Shown: positions 27,801 through 37,194 of the stretch, in pieces
How positions within the stretch are numbered: the first letter of the stretch is position 1
Layout of the letters: each line of letters begins with the position of its first letter
From: Chrysomallon squamiferum
Taxonomy: Eukaryota; Mollusca; Gastropoda; Neomphalida; Peltospiridae
Direction: 5' to 3'
Length of the DNA: 59,310 nt
NCBI GenBank assembly: GCA_012295275.1
Contig: CM022669.1
Location: forward strand, 5,998,179 to 6,057,488
Position numbers and translations under genes: made by a program
Notes under the pieces: model-generated
Database searches by the model: none
Told to the model about the DNA's origin: nothing
What the model saw: the letters and a program-made list of their open reading frames with translations, nothing else

Positions 27801-29368
27801 CTACTGCAGGTACTACTTCATTTGCTGTTACTACAATAGTATTTACCGATACATATACAACAAAAACAACTACTACTTCTACTATCGCAGTTGCTATTAC
27901 AACTACTGCTAATACTCGTACTAATATTACTACTATGACTCCTGCTCCAAGTTCTACTAACACTGCTTCATATACTTATACTCCCCCTAATACTCCTACT
28001 ATTACTACTACCACAACTACTTCTGCTTCCACTTAAAGTACTGCTACTTGTATAACTAAAACTACTACAAGCACTATTACTAATATTGATGAAATGGTTG
28101 ACACAAAATTGGCTTGTATAATGAAATCAGAGAAAGATAATTACAAACCTTGTGTACAGTCAACTCTAGTCCATCCTGGCTGACATCCTCCAACACAAGT
28201 TCCATTTTTTATTTCACATGTAGAGTTAGAAATACAGTGACGTTCTGAACACTTCTTTGTACAGCTAACACCGTAATTAATACCTTCCTGACAAACTGAA
28301 ATTAAACAAGAAACAACACAGTAAAAAAATACGAAGAAACAAAATCATTAACGAATCGGTAAAAACATCGAAATTACTCAAGAAACATTTGCGAAAATAA
28401 TAATTAATAATATATTCGTATGTAATAAGTGAAATAAATAAATAAACAAACTGAACTATGTGTATTGCATACAATTAATTCCAGTCCATCCTGGCTGACA
28501 TTCTTCAAAACATGCTCCATTGTTTACATCAGTCTTAGAATTAGAAAAACAGTGACATTTTCAACACAGGTTTTTGCAGTTAGAACCGTAACAAAATCGT
28601 AATCAGACAAAACACTTCAGTATTGACCTTGCAGTCTGATTAATGTGTATGCTGACAACATTTAATAGTCGATTTCTGTATTTTACCTTTATTTTATTTT
28701 ATAACGTAGAAATAGAATATATATAAAAGATATTTTAAACCTGCTGTATTTAATAAACATATCAGAAATATTACAGAGATAAATAGAATTGTAAAACGGC
28801 AAAGACAAGATAATGATTTACCTTGAGTACAATCAATTCCTTTCCATCCTGGCTGACATGGTCCACTACAAGATCCAAGAAACACATCACAAGTAGCTGT
28901 TGATTTACCACAGTGACGTTTTGTACATAACTTATTACAGTTAGAACCATAGGTAACACCTTCTTGACATTCTGAAATAAACACATTAGACATCAATAAT
29001 TAATTAATAATATTCATTTTATTTAATTTTTATTTATTTTCGTTATTTGTTCATTTTTAACCAACCTACATAAGGTAAAATCGGATTGTTACCACAGAAG
29101 AAATAGTTTATTAAATAATATATATAAAAGTAAGAAAACATATGGCTACAATAGCTGCTAATACTACTGCTATTACAAGTCCTACTATTACCACAGCTTC
29201 TGCTATTACTACTCCCAATACTCCTACTAATATTACTACCACGACTACAACTACTACTGCACATACTACTGATACCACTACTATCACTGTTACATCTGGT
29301 ATTATTACTACTACTACTTGTACTATTATTACTAATACTTCTACTCCTAGTATTACCATTAATACCAG

Positions 29369-29403
<35 letters not shown>

Positions 29404-30088
29404 TTACTGCTAGTTCTATTACTACAGCTACACTACTAATAATTCCATCATAGCAATGTCTAAAGTAACTACTAATACACTCACTACTTTTGCCATTACA
29501 AGTACTTCTATTACCACTGCTGCTGCTTTTACTACTTCTAATATTACTACCACGACTACCATTGCAACAAGTCCTACGTCTACTAATACTGCTCCAACTA
29601 CTACTACAACTATTGCTATAACTGCTCAACTACTAATAACACTATCGTTACTAAATAAAAGGTTAACACATTAAAAATGTGTTAACAAAATACGACCCAC
29701 CCATCTTATGTTATATGTGTGTACAATATATTGCTATAACTATTGAAAGGCGGTATAGATATATATTTGAATATAGACATTATGAAAATGACAAGTTTGA
29801 TACAGTATTTCCGGTACATTGATAATGATATATAAAAAAAAAAAATAAAAACATTATGTAAAAGAAAATAATAATAAAATAATAAAAAAAAAAAAAATCT
29901 AAATATGTAAATAAATAAATTCTACTATTGGTTTTAATGAATAATTAAATTCTTCAAATCAATAATATTTATTACTAATATTACTACCTAATATTTTAAT
30001 ACCAGTTATTACCAGTATTACTCTTAATATTATTAAGAAATAATTAAGAGAGACAGAGAGAAACGAGGGACAAGACATACATACAGAA

Positions 30089-30120
<32 letters not shown>

Positions 30121-30840
30121 AATACCTTGTGTACAGTCTCTTCCAGTCCACCCAGGAAGACATCCACCTTTACATCGTCCTGTCTTTTTATTACATCTAG
30201 AATGTGAGACACAGTGACGTTCTGAACACAGCTTGGTACAGTTAGGACCGTAAGTTACGTTTTTCTCACACACTACGAAATAAAGATTTGGAATCAGTAT
30301 TACTCAACAAAACAAAAAAAAAAATTAATACAGCAAAATAATGTGCTGCAAATTCTAAAACATTCAGAAAATAGAATTATCGAAAATAATAGTTTTACAA
30401 TTTAAAATAAAACCAGTTAAATAAACAAGACCGGCAGAATGGGGGGGGGGTTGGTTTGGTGGTTTGTTTGTTTGTTTGTTGTTTTCCGAATTTGTTTGAA
30501 AATATTTAAATAAAGAAAGAAAACAGGAGTAAGTTTAAAAACTGTCTCAGCAATTAAAATGTTAATTTTTATACGAGTTCATGTTAACTGCAAGAGTGAA
30601 AAAATAAAAATAGAAAATAAACAAAAATAAATAAATAAAATAACATGAAATAAAATATAGCAACCGTAACGTAACTTAATGCAATACGATACAATACGGA
30701 AAAAATAAACACACTAAATTAAGGGAAAACAAACAAGAAAAACAGTTATATTAATTAAGAAATTGCTGCAAGGTATACATTTCACAATTATTAATCATCA
30801 ATATAAACACAGACAGACAGAGATAGAATGCATCTGTGTT

Positions 30841-30883
<43 letters not shown>

Positions 30884-31269
30884 CTGTGTGTGTGTTTGTT
30901 TGTCTGTCCATCTATCTGATTTATCATTATATAAAACGATAGATACATTTATATTTGTGTATGCGTGCGTGTATATGTGTATATGTGTCTGTATGTATCT
31001 TAGTGTATGTGTATGTGTGTGTATCTGTGTATGTGTGTGTGTGTCTGTGTCTCTGTGTGTGTGTGTGTGTGTGTGTGTTTGTGTGTGTATGTCTGAGTAT
31101 GTGTGTGTCTGTGTCTCTCTCTCTCTCTGTGTGTGTCTGTGTCTCTGTGTGTGTGTGTGTTTAAAATTGGAAATTAAAAAAACTTACCATACTCAGCAAG
31201 AACTAGTTGTGTTAGCTGAAGCAAGCAAATCCACGTCAGGAGACTGAAAAGTTTCCTGCTCCAAGCCAT
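20630..31269 (-). CDS. Multiple EGF-like domain protein, 5' part (signal exon plus 14 EGF exons)
   Basis: Probable secreted or cell-surface protein with MEGF/Draper/SREC-type EGF-like repeats. Exons in transcript order: signal 31188-31269; EGF at 30126-30272, 28822-28971, 28149-28295, 26920-27069, 26303-26452, 25909-26058, 25228-25374, 24401-24550, 23824-23973, 23179-23325, 22664-22813, 21976-22125, 21331-21477 and 20630-20773. Each EGF exon carries eight cysteines, starts after an AG and ends before a GT, and is phase 1-1, so the joined frame is open. Shared signatures are YGxNC, (K/E)RHC, an NST sequon in several classes, and PGW(T/K)GxDC. The last exon still has a donor (GTAAGA), so the gene continues. 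No transmembrane exon was found before the next signal exon at 13069. The transcript could therefore join exons below 10 kb, or this could be one of two tandem paralogues. Function is inferred from the fold only; ligand unknown. Confidence 0.75.
20850..21270. repeat. Interrupted (ACT)n tract in the intron after the class A unit 5 exon
   Basis: Pure (ACT)n at 20863-20902, then irregular triplets. Part of the duplicated EGF unit. Open frames in it give only Thr/Ser/Ala (plus) or Val/Ser (minus) strings. Confidence 0.7.
21331..21477 (-). CDS. EGF-like exon, class A (unit 5)
   Basis: 147 nt, phase 1-1. Encodes GCQKGINYGVNCRKKC, SERHC, an NST sequon, and GGCEPGWTGVDCTQ. The first residue across the junction is Gly because the exon begins GT. 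Eight cysteines, donor GTTTGT. Confidence 0.75.
21666..21800 (-). pseudogene. Decayed EGF-like exon, class D (unit 5)
   Basis: The reverse strand reads CYGSNCKKLCSKRHCFSNST, then SYANE, a TGA stop, RCFEGCQPGWTGV and a final C. The acceptor and first cysteine are missing, apparently through small deletions relative to class B (TTACGGTTC where B has TTACCTATGGTTC). Confidence 0.65.
21976..22125 (-). CDS. EGF-like exon, class B (unit 5)
   Basis: 150 nt, phase 1-1. Encodes ECQEGVTYGSNCNKLC, TKRHC, and SCSGQCKPGWKGVDCTR. Eight cysteines, donor GTATAT, acceptor TTTCAG. Confidence 0.75.
22664..22813 (-). CDS. EGF-like exon, class C (unit 4)
   Basis: 150 nt, phase 1-1. Encodes ECVEGDSYGANCNKKC, KERHC, an NST sequon, and GGCQSGWKGDDCVQ. 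Donor GTGTGA, acceptor ATCAG. Confidence 0.75.
23179..23325 (-). CDS. EGF-like exon, class A (unit 4)
   Basis: 147 nt, phase 1-1. Encodes VCQEGFNYGVNCRKKC, SERHC, an NST sequon, and CVGGCQPGWTGVDCTQ. Eight cysteines, donor GTTTGT. Confidence 0.75.
23485..23605 (-). pseudogene. Decayed EGF-like exon, class D (unit 4)
   Basis: The reverse strand reads CYSCNCKMLCSKRHCFPICD, then NNGACFEEY and QPGWTGLNCMQ. No stop in this stretch, but cysteine 7 is Tyr, part of the C4-C5 loop is deleted, and the acceptor-proximal part with cysteine 1 is absent. Confidence 0.62.
23824..23973 (-). CDS. EGF-like exon, class B (unit 4)
   Basis: 150 nt, phase 1-1. Encodes ECQQGVTYGSNCKRLC, TNRHC, and SCNGKCKPGWKGVDCTR. 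Eight cysteines, donor GTATAT. Confidence 0.74.
24401..24550 (-). CDS. EGF-like exon, class C (unit 3)
   Basis: 150 nt, phase 1-1. Encodes ECVEGDSYGGNCNKKC, EERHC, an NST sequon, and GGCQAGFRGDDCIQ. Class C has one extra residue (AVSNST) in the C4-C5 loop relative to class A. Donor GTGTAA, acceptor ATCAG. Confidence 0.75.
24620..25110. repeat. (TA/AC)n and (GT)n microsatellites in an EGF intron
   Basis: (AC)n at about 24627-24664 and (GT)n at 25058-25099. They lie between EGF exons C3 and A3 and drive several short frames. Confidence 0.85.
25228..25374 (-). CDS. EGF-like exon, class A (unit 3)
   Basis: 147 nt, phase 1-1. Encodes VCQEGINYGVNCRKKC, SERHC, an NST sequon, and GGCQPGWTGVDCTQ. 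Eight cysteines, donor GTTTGT, acceptor TTTCAG. Confidence 0.75.
25555..25690 (-). pseudogene. Decayed EGF-like exon, class D (unit 3)
   Basis: The reverse strand reads YGSNCKKWCSKRHCFSNSM, then SYANDGTCFEEC, a TAG stop, and PGWTGVNYVQ. The last cysteine is Tyr and the first cysteine and acceptor are gone. The stop lies at a different place from those in units 1 and 5. Confidence 0.65.
25909..26058 (-). CDS. EGF-like exon, class B (unit 3)
   Basis: 150 nt, phase 1-1. Encodes ECQESVTYGHNCNKLC, TKRHC, and SCIGPCQPGWKGFDCTQ. Eight cysteines, acceptor TTTCAG, donor GTACAT. Confidence 0.74.
26303..26452 (-). CDS. EGF-like exon, class C (unit 2)
   Basis: 150 nt, phase 1-1. Encodes ECVEGDSYGANCNKKC, KERHC, an NST sequon, and GGCQAGFGGDDCMQ. 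The last base is A rather than G, so the donor is AAA|GTATGG instead of AAG|GTGTGA; it still fits GT-AG rules. It follows unit 2 B directly, because the class A exon of this unit is missing. Confidence 0.72.
26620..26720 (-). pseudogene. Decayed EGF-like exon, class D (unit 2)
   Basis: The reverse strand retains YGSNCK, then a deletion that removes the RHC region, then FSNPSC and a damaged C-terminal part. No acceptor, no complete cysteine set. It is shorter than the other D relics. Confidence 0.55.
26920..27069 (-). CDS. EGF-like exon, class B (unit 2)
   Basis: 150 nt, phase 1-1, starting ECQQGVTYGSNC and ending CQPGWKGVDCTQ, with eight cysteines, acceptor TTTCAG and donor GTAAAT. Very similar to the other B exons, which implies recent duplication. 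Confidence 0.75.
27551..27634 (-). pseudogene. Truncated class C EGF exon relic
   Basis: Only fragments of the class C exon remain. The 3' half is mutated (a stop and lost cysteines around 27560-27600). The sequence for NSTC and the acceptor-side TTCTGATATAAATAAA is kept, with the central YG-x-NC-KK-RHC part deleted. It sits where class C is expected between units 1 and 2. Confidence 0.55.
28149..28295 (-). CDS. EGF-like exon, class A (unit 1)
   Basis: 147 nt, phase 1-1. Encodes VCQEGINYGVNC, SERHC, an NST sequon, and GGCQPGWTRVDCTQ, where the usual Gly before VDC is Arg. Eight cysteines and both splice sites are present (donor GTTTGT). Confidence 0.72.
28466..28610 (-). pseudogene. Decayed EGF-like exon, class D (unit 1)
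   Basis: The reverse strand reads CYGSNCKNLC, then a TGA stop, then KCHCFSNSK, and ends FEECQPGWTGINCMQ. The 5' part with the first cysteine and the splice acceptor is missing. The most likely source is a class B-like exon that lost its start; relics of the same class occur in every repeat unit. Confidence 0.65.
28822..28971 (-). CDS. EGF-like exon, class B (unit 1)
   Basis: 150 nt, phase 1-1. Encodes ECQEGVTYGSNCNKLC, then TKRHC with a KSTATC loop, then SGPCQPGWKGIDCTQ. All eight cysteines are present, with acceptor TTTCAG and donor GTAAAT. Class B lacks the NST sequon of classes A and C and has SCSGPC in place of GGC. Confidence 0.75.
29130..29650. repeat. Interrupted (ACT)n tract between EGF exons F and B1
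   Basis: The longest of these tracts. It contains two Thr-rich open frames on the plus strand (29142-29453 and 29456-29674), antisense to the EGF gene. Triplet periodicity explains the lack of stops. Confidence 0.7.
30030..30950. repeat. Duplicated class F exon with its upstream intron (copy 2)
   Basis: Counterpart of 5084-6560. Here a signal-peptide exon follows about 240 bp upstream in the transcript sense; at the other copy the corresponding place is taken by the inverted B-D block. Confidence 0.75.
30126..30272 (-). CDS. EGF-like exon, class F (first EGF after the signal exon)
   Basis: 147 nt, phase 1-1, eight cysteines, beginning VCEKNVTYGPNC and ending PGWTGRDCTQ. Acceptor is CGTAG and donor AAG|GTATTT. 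It is a near-copy of the exon at 5298-5444, and the similarity extends through more than 500 bp of the intron upstream, so both belong to one duplicated segment. Confidence 0.75.
31188..31269 (-). CDS. Signal-peptide first exon of the upstream multiple-EGF gene
   Basis: ATG at 31269 opens 27 codons starting MAWSRKLF, followed by a hydrophobic core rich in Leu, Trp and Ile and ending VLAEY. The exon then stops after one base (G) at a strong donor, GTAAGTT. The single leftover G pairs with the TG that begins the next exon (30272), giving V-C in frame. This is a typical eukaryotic signal peptide with likely cleavage after Ala. It resembles the other signal exon at 13069 in length, phase and final residues (EY versus DY). 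Confidence 0.75.
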
Positions 31270-31604
31270 TCAAATCACTTTTGTCAATGGCATCAACACT
31301 AAATGCAAAGCAGAGTCATTGATAAACGACGTGGACTGTGAATGAACAGTGAGTGTACAATGCAGTTACTACGGTGCTCAGAGTCAGTGACACAATTAAG
31401 TGTAACTGATTCAGTAATTACTAGTGAATGAAGGGCAGAAACACGAGTCTGTTTTTAGGTTATGTAAAGATTAAGCGAACTGAACATACATACGTACGTG
31501 CTTACATACTTTATATTCTTTCGTAAAGAAACTAAATATCCACATACCGTCATACATTTGTAAGAACATTCACTTATAGTTACATACGTACACTTATATA
31601 CAAA

Positions 31605-31605
31605 A

Positions 31606-31688
<83 letters not shown>

Positions 31689-32168
31689 TTATACATACTA
31701 CATCGTGCATACATTCATACATATATACATACAGGCACACATACATACATATAATAGATATATGAATACATACGTACGTATGTACAAACACACATACAAA
31801 TACATTCACATATACACAGATTTATATACACACATACATACATACATACAAACACATACATACACACATACATATATACATTCATACATACATACATACA
31901 TATATACATACAAACACACACACACATACATACATACATACACATACATACATACATACATACACACATACATACACACACACATACATACATACATACA
32001 TACATACATACATACATACATACATACATACATACACACATACATACACACATACATACATACATACATACATACATACATACACACACACACATACATA
32101 CATACATACACACATACATATATACATACATACATACACACACATACATACATACATACATACACACA

Positions 32169-32202
<34 letters not shown>

Positions 32203-32300
32203 CATACATATACATACACACATACATACATACATATATACATACAAACACATACACACACATACATACATAAAAACACACATATATATATATATATTAC
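31605..32300. repeat. Large (TG)n, (TA)n and (ACAT)n microsatellite cluster
   Basis: (TG)n at 31611-31651, (TA)n at about 31657-31686, then nearly continuous (ACAT)n with CACA interruptions to about 32270. Reading frames on both strands run through it because the repeat has no stops. It separates the EGF gene region from the region with ordinary genes. Confidence 0.95.
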
Positions 32301-33185
32301 ATACACACATTGTGACAGAAACATAGTTTTTCAGTACTCGACCGCCTTTGGATGCAGGAGATTAGATATATACGTTCGAGTCTCGTCAGAGGCATTTCAC
32401 TTGTGTGGGGTTATCATCGAATTATACACGCCTTATCTTCTGCAGCTTCGTGTACTGTGTATGGGCAAAGTCTAATCAAACGTACGTTAAAAACAATAAA
32501 TTATTTTATCATTAAATACAAACACGCATACAGGCCCCCTGATAAAACTGATAAAAAGTGAGTGAGCCATCACACAAATTATAGCCGTTAATATGATAAT
32601 AAAATAATTATGTCTTGGCTGTTAGTCATACAGCTGAAGTGCCAGTGTTGTCATAGAAACGTCTTTGAGCAGAAACTGGGACACAGATATATATCAGACC
32701 CATTTTCAGCCTTGCTAACTGTTTCAATACATTCCTGTCGACGCAAACAAAACAATTTTGTGAGTCGCTGCGTTTTTCCCTCAGAGGGCTGCTGATGATA
32801 ACGTTAATATTTCATGATATTCTCGTTTTTAAAAAATATGTGTTTCCACCATTACATTTGGACTGCGATCGTTTTGTTTTAAGAGCAGTAGCTTTAGCAG
32901 CGCGGAAAGGTAATAAATAATAGTAATAATAAATTTAAAAAAAAAATAATAAAGAATAGAAATGTGTATATCTGGTAGAAAGTAAGAAATTTGGTATATA
33001 ATAAGGAATTTAAACTATGTCGGATCCATATTTAAAGGAAGCTGGTAATATCTGGCAACGTTAATAGTGCTAAATTACGATTATTTGCGAGTGTTTGTTT
33101 TGGTTTTTTTGTGGTATATAATTAAATTACAAAAAATGTACTTTATATAAAAGATATAAGTAAATATGTAAGCTAGTTTGTCCTG

Positions 33186-33234
<49 letters not shown>

Positions 33235-33919
33235 GAAGAAATAAAAAGAAAAAGAAAAAATAATCTTAAGCGGATCTAGCCACATTTTTAGGAGTGGTCT
33301 GAGTTTCATGATTTTGTAAAAGAAACAAAAATTAAATGAATAAATAAAAAATAATTATAAAATAAAATAAAATAAAAATAACAATTAAAGACCTTCATAA
33401 TGCTGCCTTATATTAAGTAGTATTAGATTTAGCGTCTATATTCTCTCCTAATATGACGTTTTCATTTTGAAATTTCGAATGTTTCTTATTTAACAGATTA
33501 TATGCTTTAATAACGAAAGTTATACAGTATATTTACAGGTATATTATGCTTATATTTTGGAACTATCCATGCGTAGATGTATCAACAAAAATACAATATA
33601 TTTTAAATGTCTTGACCTATCACTTTTTATACATACAGATATGTCAATTTACGTTGTAAGGTATATATGAAACATGCACCTGATAATATATTAATATTTT
33701 TCATAGATAGATATAATTTTTTTTTTTTTTTTTTTTTTTTATCTTGCAGTATATACATATAAATATGCAAATACACAAAGATATACATATACACGTATAG
33801 ATTCATACATACATACAGGCACACACATGCACGTATGCACTTTTCATATTCTGAGATAGACCATATGCATTTTCACATTTAATAAAGAATAAAAATAAAT
33901 TAAATAAATAAATAAAAAC
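32301..33919. other. Intergenic region, no gene recognised
   Basis: Moderate-complexity sequence from 32310 to 32800 with a tRNA B-box-like motif (GTTCGAGTCTC at about 32374), then (GT)n at 33189-33231 and poly(T) at 33719-33740. Short frames look random. Confidence 0.5.
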
Positions 33920-34393
33920 ATGAACCTCTCTATTAAAACAGCTTACCTCGCCAACGAAAACCGACGCTTTTTGCTGTCCTTCTGGCTTTCGCAAAAAGAC
34001 AATAAACAATACAAGTTTGTACCCAAGTTCAAGTACACACTACTTTATACAGACAGTTCCAAAACTAACTTTGGAAATCCAAAAAGAGTCGGAAATCAGC
34101 TGTTTCCTACAGCCTACGAGTTTGGCGCCGAGGTTTATGAGAATGACGAATTCTCTAGTGCCAAACTTCCAGGGAAGATGAGCATCAAGTTACATCGCCT
34201 TGTTTACATCTGTGAGAATGTGTATCGCACGATATGCTACAGAGGAATAATATTTATAATCTTATTTTACTTTCAAATAAACTATTTTTTTAGCTGTTTT
34301 TTTTTTTTTTTAATCGCGTTCGCTCAGTCTTTTTGGGTCGGATCTCGTAGACTCATCTGTTGGGCGGTTTCAAAGAAAATTCCGTTTTGTTGA
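33920..34393 (+). CDS. Unassigned open reading frame of 157 codons
   Basis: ATG at 33920 begins MNLSIKTAYLANENRRF. The first roughly 95 codons (to about 34205) are less AT-rich than the surroundings and include DSSKTNFGNPKR and YEFGAEVYENDEF. The rest is a poly-T-driven Phe-rich tail that looks like non-coding read-through. No domain recognised. On the opposite strand a good donor (GAG|GTAAGC at 33946) could mark a minus-strand exon, but its upstream frames are short. It could be a gene fragment, an old mobile-element piece or chance. Confidence 0.2.
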   Translation: MNLSIKTAYLANENRRFLLSFWLSQKDNKQYKFVPKFKYTLLYTDSSKTNFGNPKRVGNQLFPTAYEFGAEVYENDEFSSAKLPGKMSIKLHRLVYICENVYRTICYRGIIFIILFYFQINYFFSCFFFFLIAFAQSFWVGSRRLICWAVSKKIPFC

Positions 34394-34399
34394 ATCAAA

Positions 34400-34632
34400 A
34401 TTGTGTGTACGTTTAAATTTTTTTACCATGTTCTACGTGCTGTATGTCATCACGCAGATTTATGATACGACTTTATGATAAATAATTTTTTAATATTATT
34501 TTTTACTTTTTTTTTTTTTTTTTTTTTTAAATTTACCATGTAACTTTTCTCCGGTTACATTTTGGTCTGATTTTTTTTTTTAAGTATTAATATTTTTTAT
34601 TTATATTAATTTATTCTATTTCATTTTCATTT

Positions 34633-34665
<33 letters not shown>

Positions 34666-37194
34666 ACTAACGGTTAGAAAAGAAAGAAACCAGTTCGCTG
34701 GATGTTTCTAATAATACAAACACTTTATATAAGGCCACGTTAATTAATCTATTACTGGAAACAAATCTTTCCAATAATGAAACGTAAAAATAATACGAAC
34801 TGTGACGAGACGATTTATTTGGAAAAAAACCCACGACAGACTGAGGACATGTGACCTCCTGATCACTGAGTTTTTCTCGTGTTGTTGTTCTTCGTTTAAA
34901 TAAAAGAGAAGACAAATAATTATCAATAATTTAATATCTCATCATCTTATACAGATATTGTTGTAAAATCATAAAGTTGCTTACCATATTGTAAACATGA
35001 GAATCATTTATCATTTATTAACTGATGGCAAAAGTAATCAAAGAAAAAAACATTAAAGTTTAAATTATTGTTTGTTGCACTGCACTGAAAATGTTCAGTT
35101 TTAATCAGCTGAAAGTCTGCACCAGACTATTCCATATCAATTCTTCCAGTAATCTTTAACTTCAAGATTTGTTACTTTATCATTCAACACAAGATATTTG
35201 ACTTCATTCACTGAAATTAGTGCTATAAAGAATTCTGAAGAAAGACAATGTGTCCAACAGTATCAAGTCTATTTTGTATTGATATCATTAACTCAACAAT
35301 AAAATCAACTGAGCATTGCTTCAATTTGTTTTGGAAAGATGGGCGTGCATGTGTCTGTGTACTTAATAATAATTATTATACCATACATTTTGATTTCTTC
35401 TAATATAAATTCAACATAACCAGTAACAAACAACATCAGATGGAAGTTTTAAACAAAAACGATTATTTAAAAAAAAACATTAGTGAATTTAAATAATATC
35501 TTTAATACATACTATATTTATGTAGTTATTTATATAAAAAACAAAGAGAAAGAATAAATATATTTAGTTTATTTGAAAACAATGTTACATATATATATAA
35601 TGTCCCTCCAAAGTGCAGTAAATGAGAAGTCTTTCATGCATCAAAAGCCATACAAACCAATGTATCATTTCAGCAATACAAAAATTATAACCAGAAACCC
35701 ATGTTGAAGATTAAAAAAAAAAAATAGTAAAAAACGTTTAAAATCATAAATTTGTAACTACAAACTTTCTATCCAGGTAGTGATAAAAGTGATTTAAAAA
35801 AAACCTAATTCTGAATTGTAAAATTTGGTCATTCTAAATAACCTCAACCAAATAATTTGAAAAAAAAGACAAAAATCATATTTTTCCTCATTTCCCAAGA
35901 TCACAATATCCATGCTTGAGCTTGTACACAGCTGACATCAGTCTTAAAAATATTCAGAGTAAAAACCTGTGTGCTGACTTAGTACACATTACCTCACTGT
36001 CCCCACTTTTGAATTTTCAGAAGAAAAATACCATCACAACAAAAACATCCAGACAAAAACTTTGTGCAAAATATTATCAAAATTAGCACCAAGTTTTCTA
36101 GCTTCTGAAAAAATCACCTGATCTGGTTATCATCAACAACATCATTATTTCCTCGTGTCAAGTCACTATTAATACTGCCACTGGATTTTTTATTTTTTTA
36201 TTTTTTTCTGCTTGTGCTTCAGTAGATTGAATGTTTATAATTATATAAATATAAAATTATCTATAAATAATTTTTATATGGGGACTTTCATCTTTTTTTT
36301 TCTTTTCACATACCTTAATTGTTAAAGGTAAATGGTTTTTTAATTCAGTCTGTATTAAATTGCTTTTTAGAAGAACTGATAGCTTTGTATATCACTAAAA
36401 CACTCAGTTTGTGTATATAAAATTTAAGATTAGTTATTTTATCAAGCCTGTATTTGTTTCATGAAAGAGAATTTCAGAAAACTATTCATTAAATATATTG
36501 ACACATCTACAGCAAAAGCATAAAATAAAACATTTTTTAAAAAATGTGTTACTTTTGTTTATTTACTATCATTTTCATCTTTTTACAATTTTAGGTAGTT
36601 TTTCCAATTACATAGTAGCAATATCAAACAACCAACCAACCAATCAACAAGTAAGTACAAAATAATAAAATGTACATCAGTGAGAAATGAAAATGATGTG
36701 AATACACAAAAATGAATCTCGTATACAAGTCTAACAAGTTTTTATCATTTTCCATTGATAAACAGCACTGAAAAAGCATCATTCAAGCACTAATACAAAG
36801 GACTCTTAATGCCTTTCGCTTTGTTAGTCTACTAGTTAAATAAATAGAAAATTAAAGATATATTATTAACTTATTATGAAGCTTTGCTTAAGAAAAAACA
36901 ATCTTTATTTTTTTCATTCTGTGTGTGTGTATAAAGGTGTTTTTCTGTATGCTAAATATTGTATATATATATATATATATATATATTTGTGTGTGTATGT
37001 GTCTGAAAACATACTGAAAACTGCATCATTAAATTTCATTTCTAATAACAATTTTTCACTTCTCCTACTACCATTTACTTATTATAGGGAGAACTAAACA
37101 AAGAGATGACGAGAGAACTGTAATTACAGAGTAACGTGTGGTAAATAATCTGTGTAAAATATGAACTTGATGTTGTGAAGATGATGTCAGAATC
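34400..37194. other. Intergenic/3' UTR region
   Basis: AT-rich with poly(T) runs (34510-34527, 34637-34663). A minus-strand AATAAA at 36904-36909, about 290 bp after the PDIA3 stop, is the best candidate polyadenylation signal for that gene. No other gene recognised. Confidence 0.5.

Noticed and set aside
31606-32475. Open frame of 289 codons on the plus strand and several of 140-190 codons on the minus strand
   Set aside because: They run through (ACAT)n and (TG)n repeats, which have no stop codons in several frames; the products are only His/Thr/Ile or Cys/Val/Met strings.
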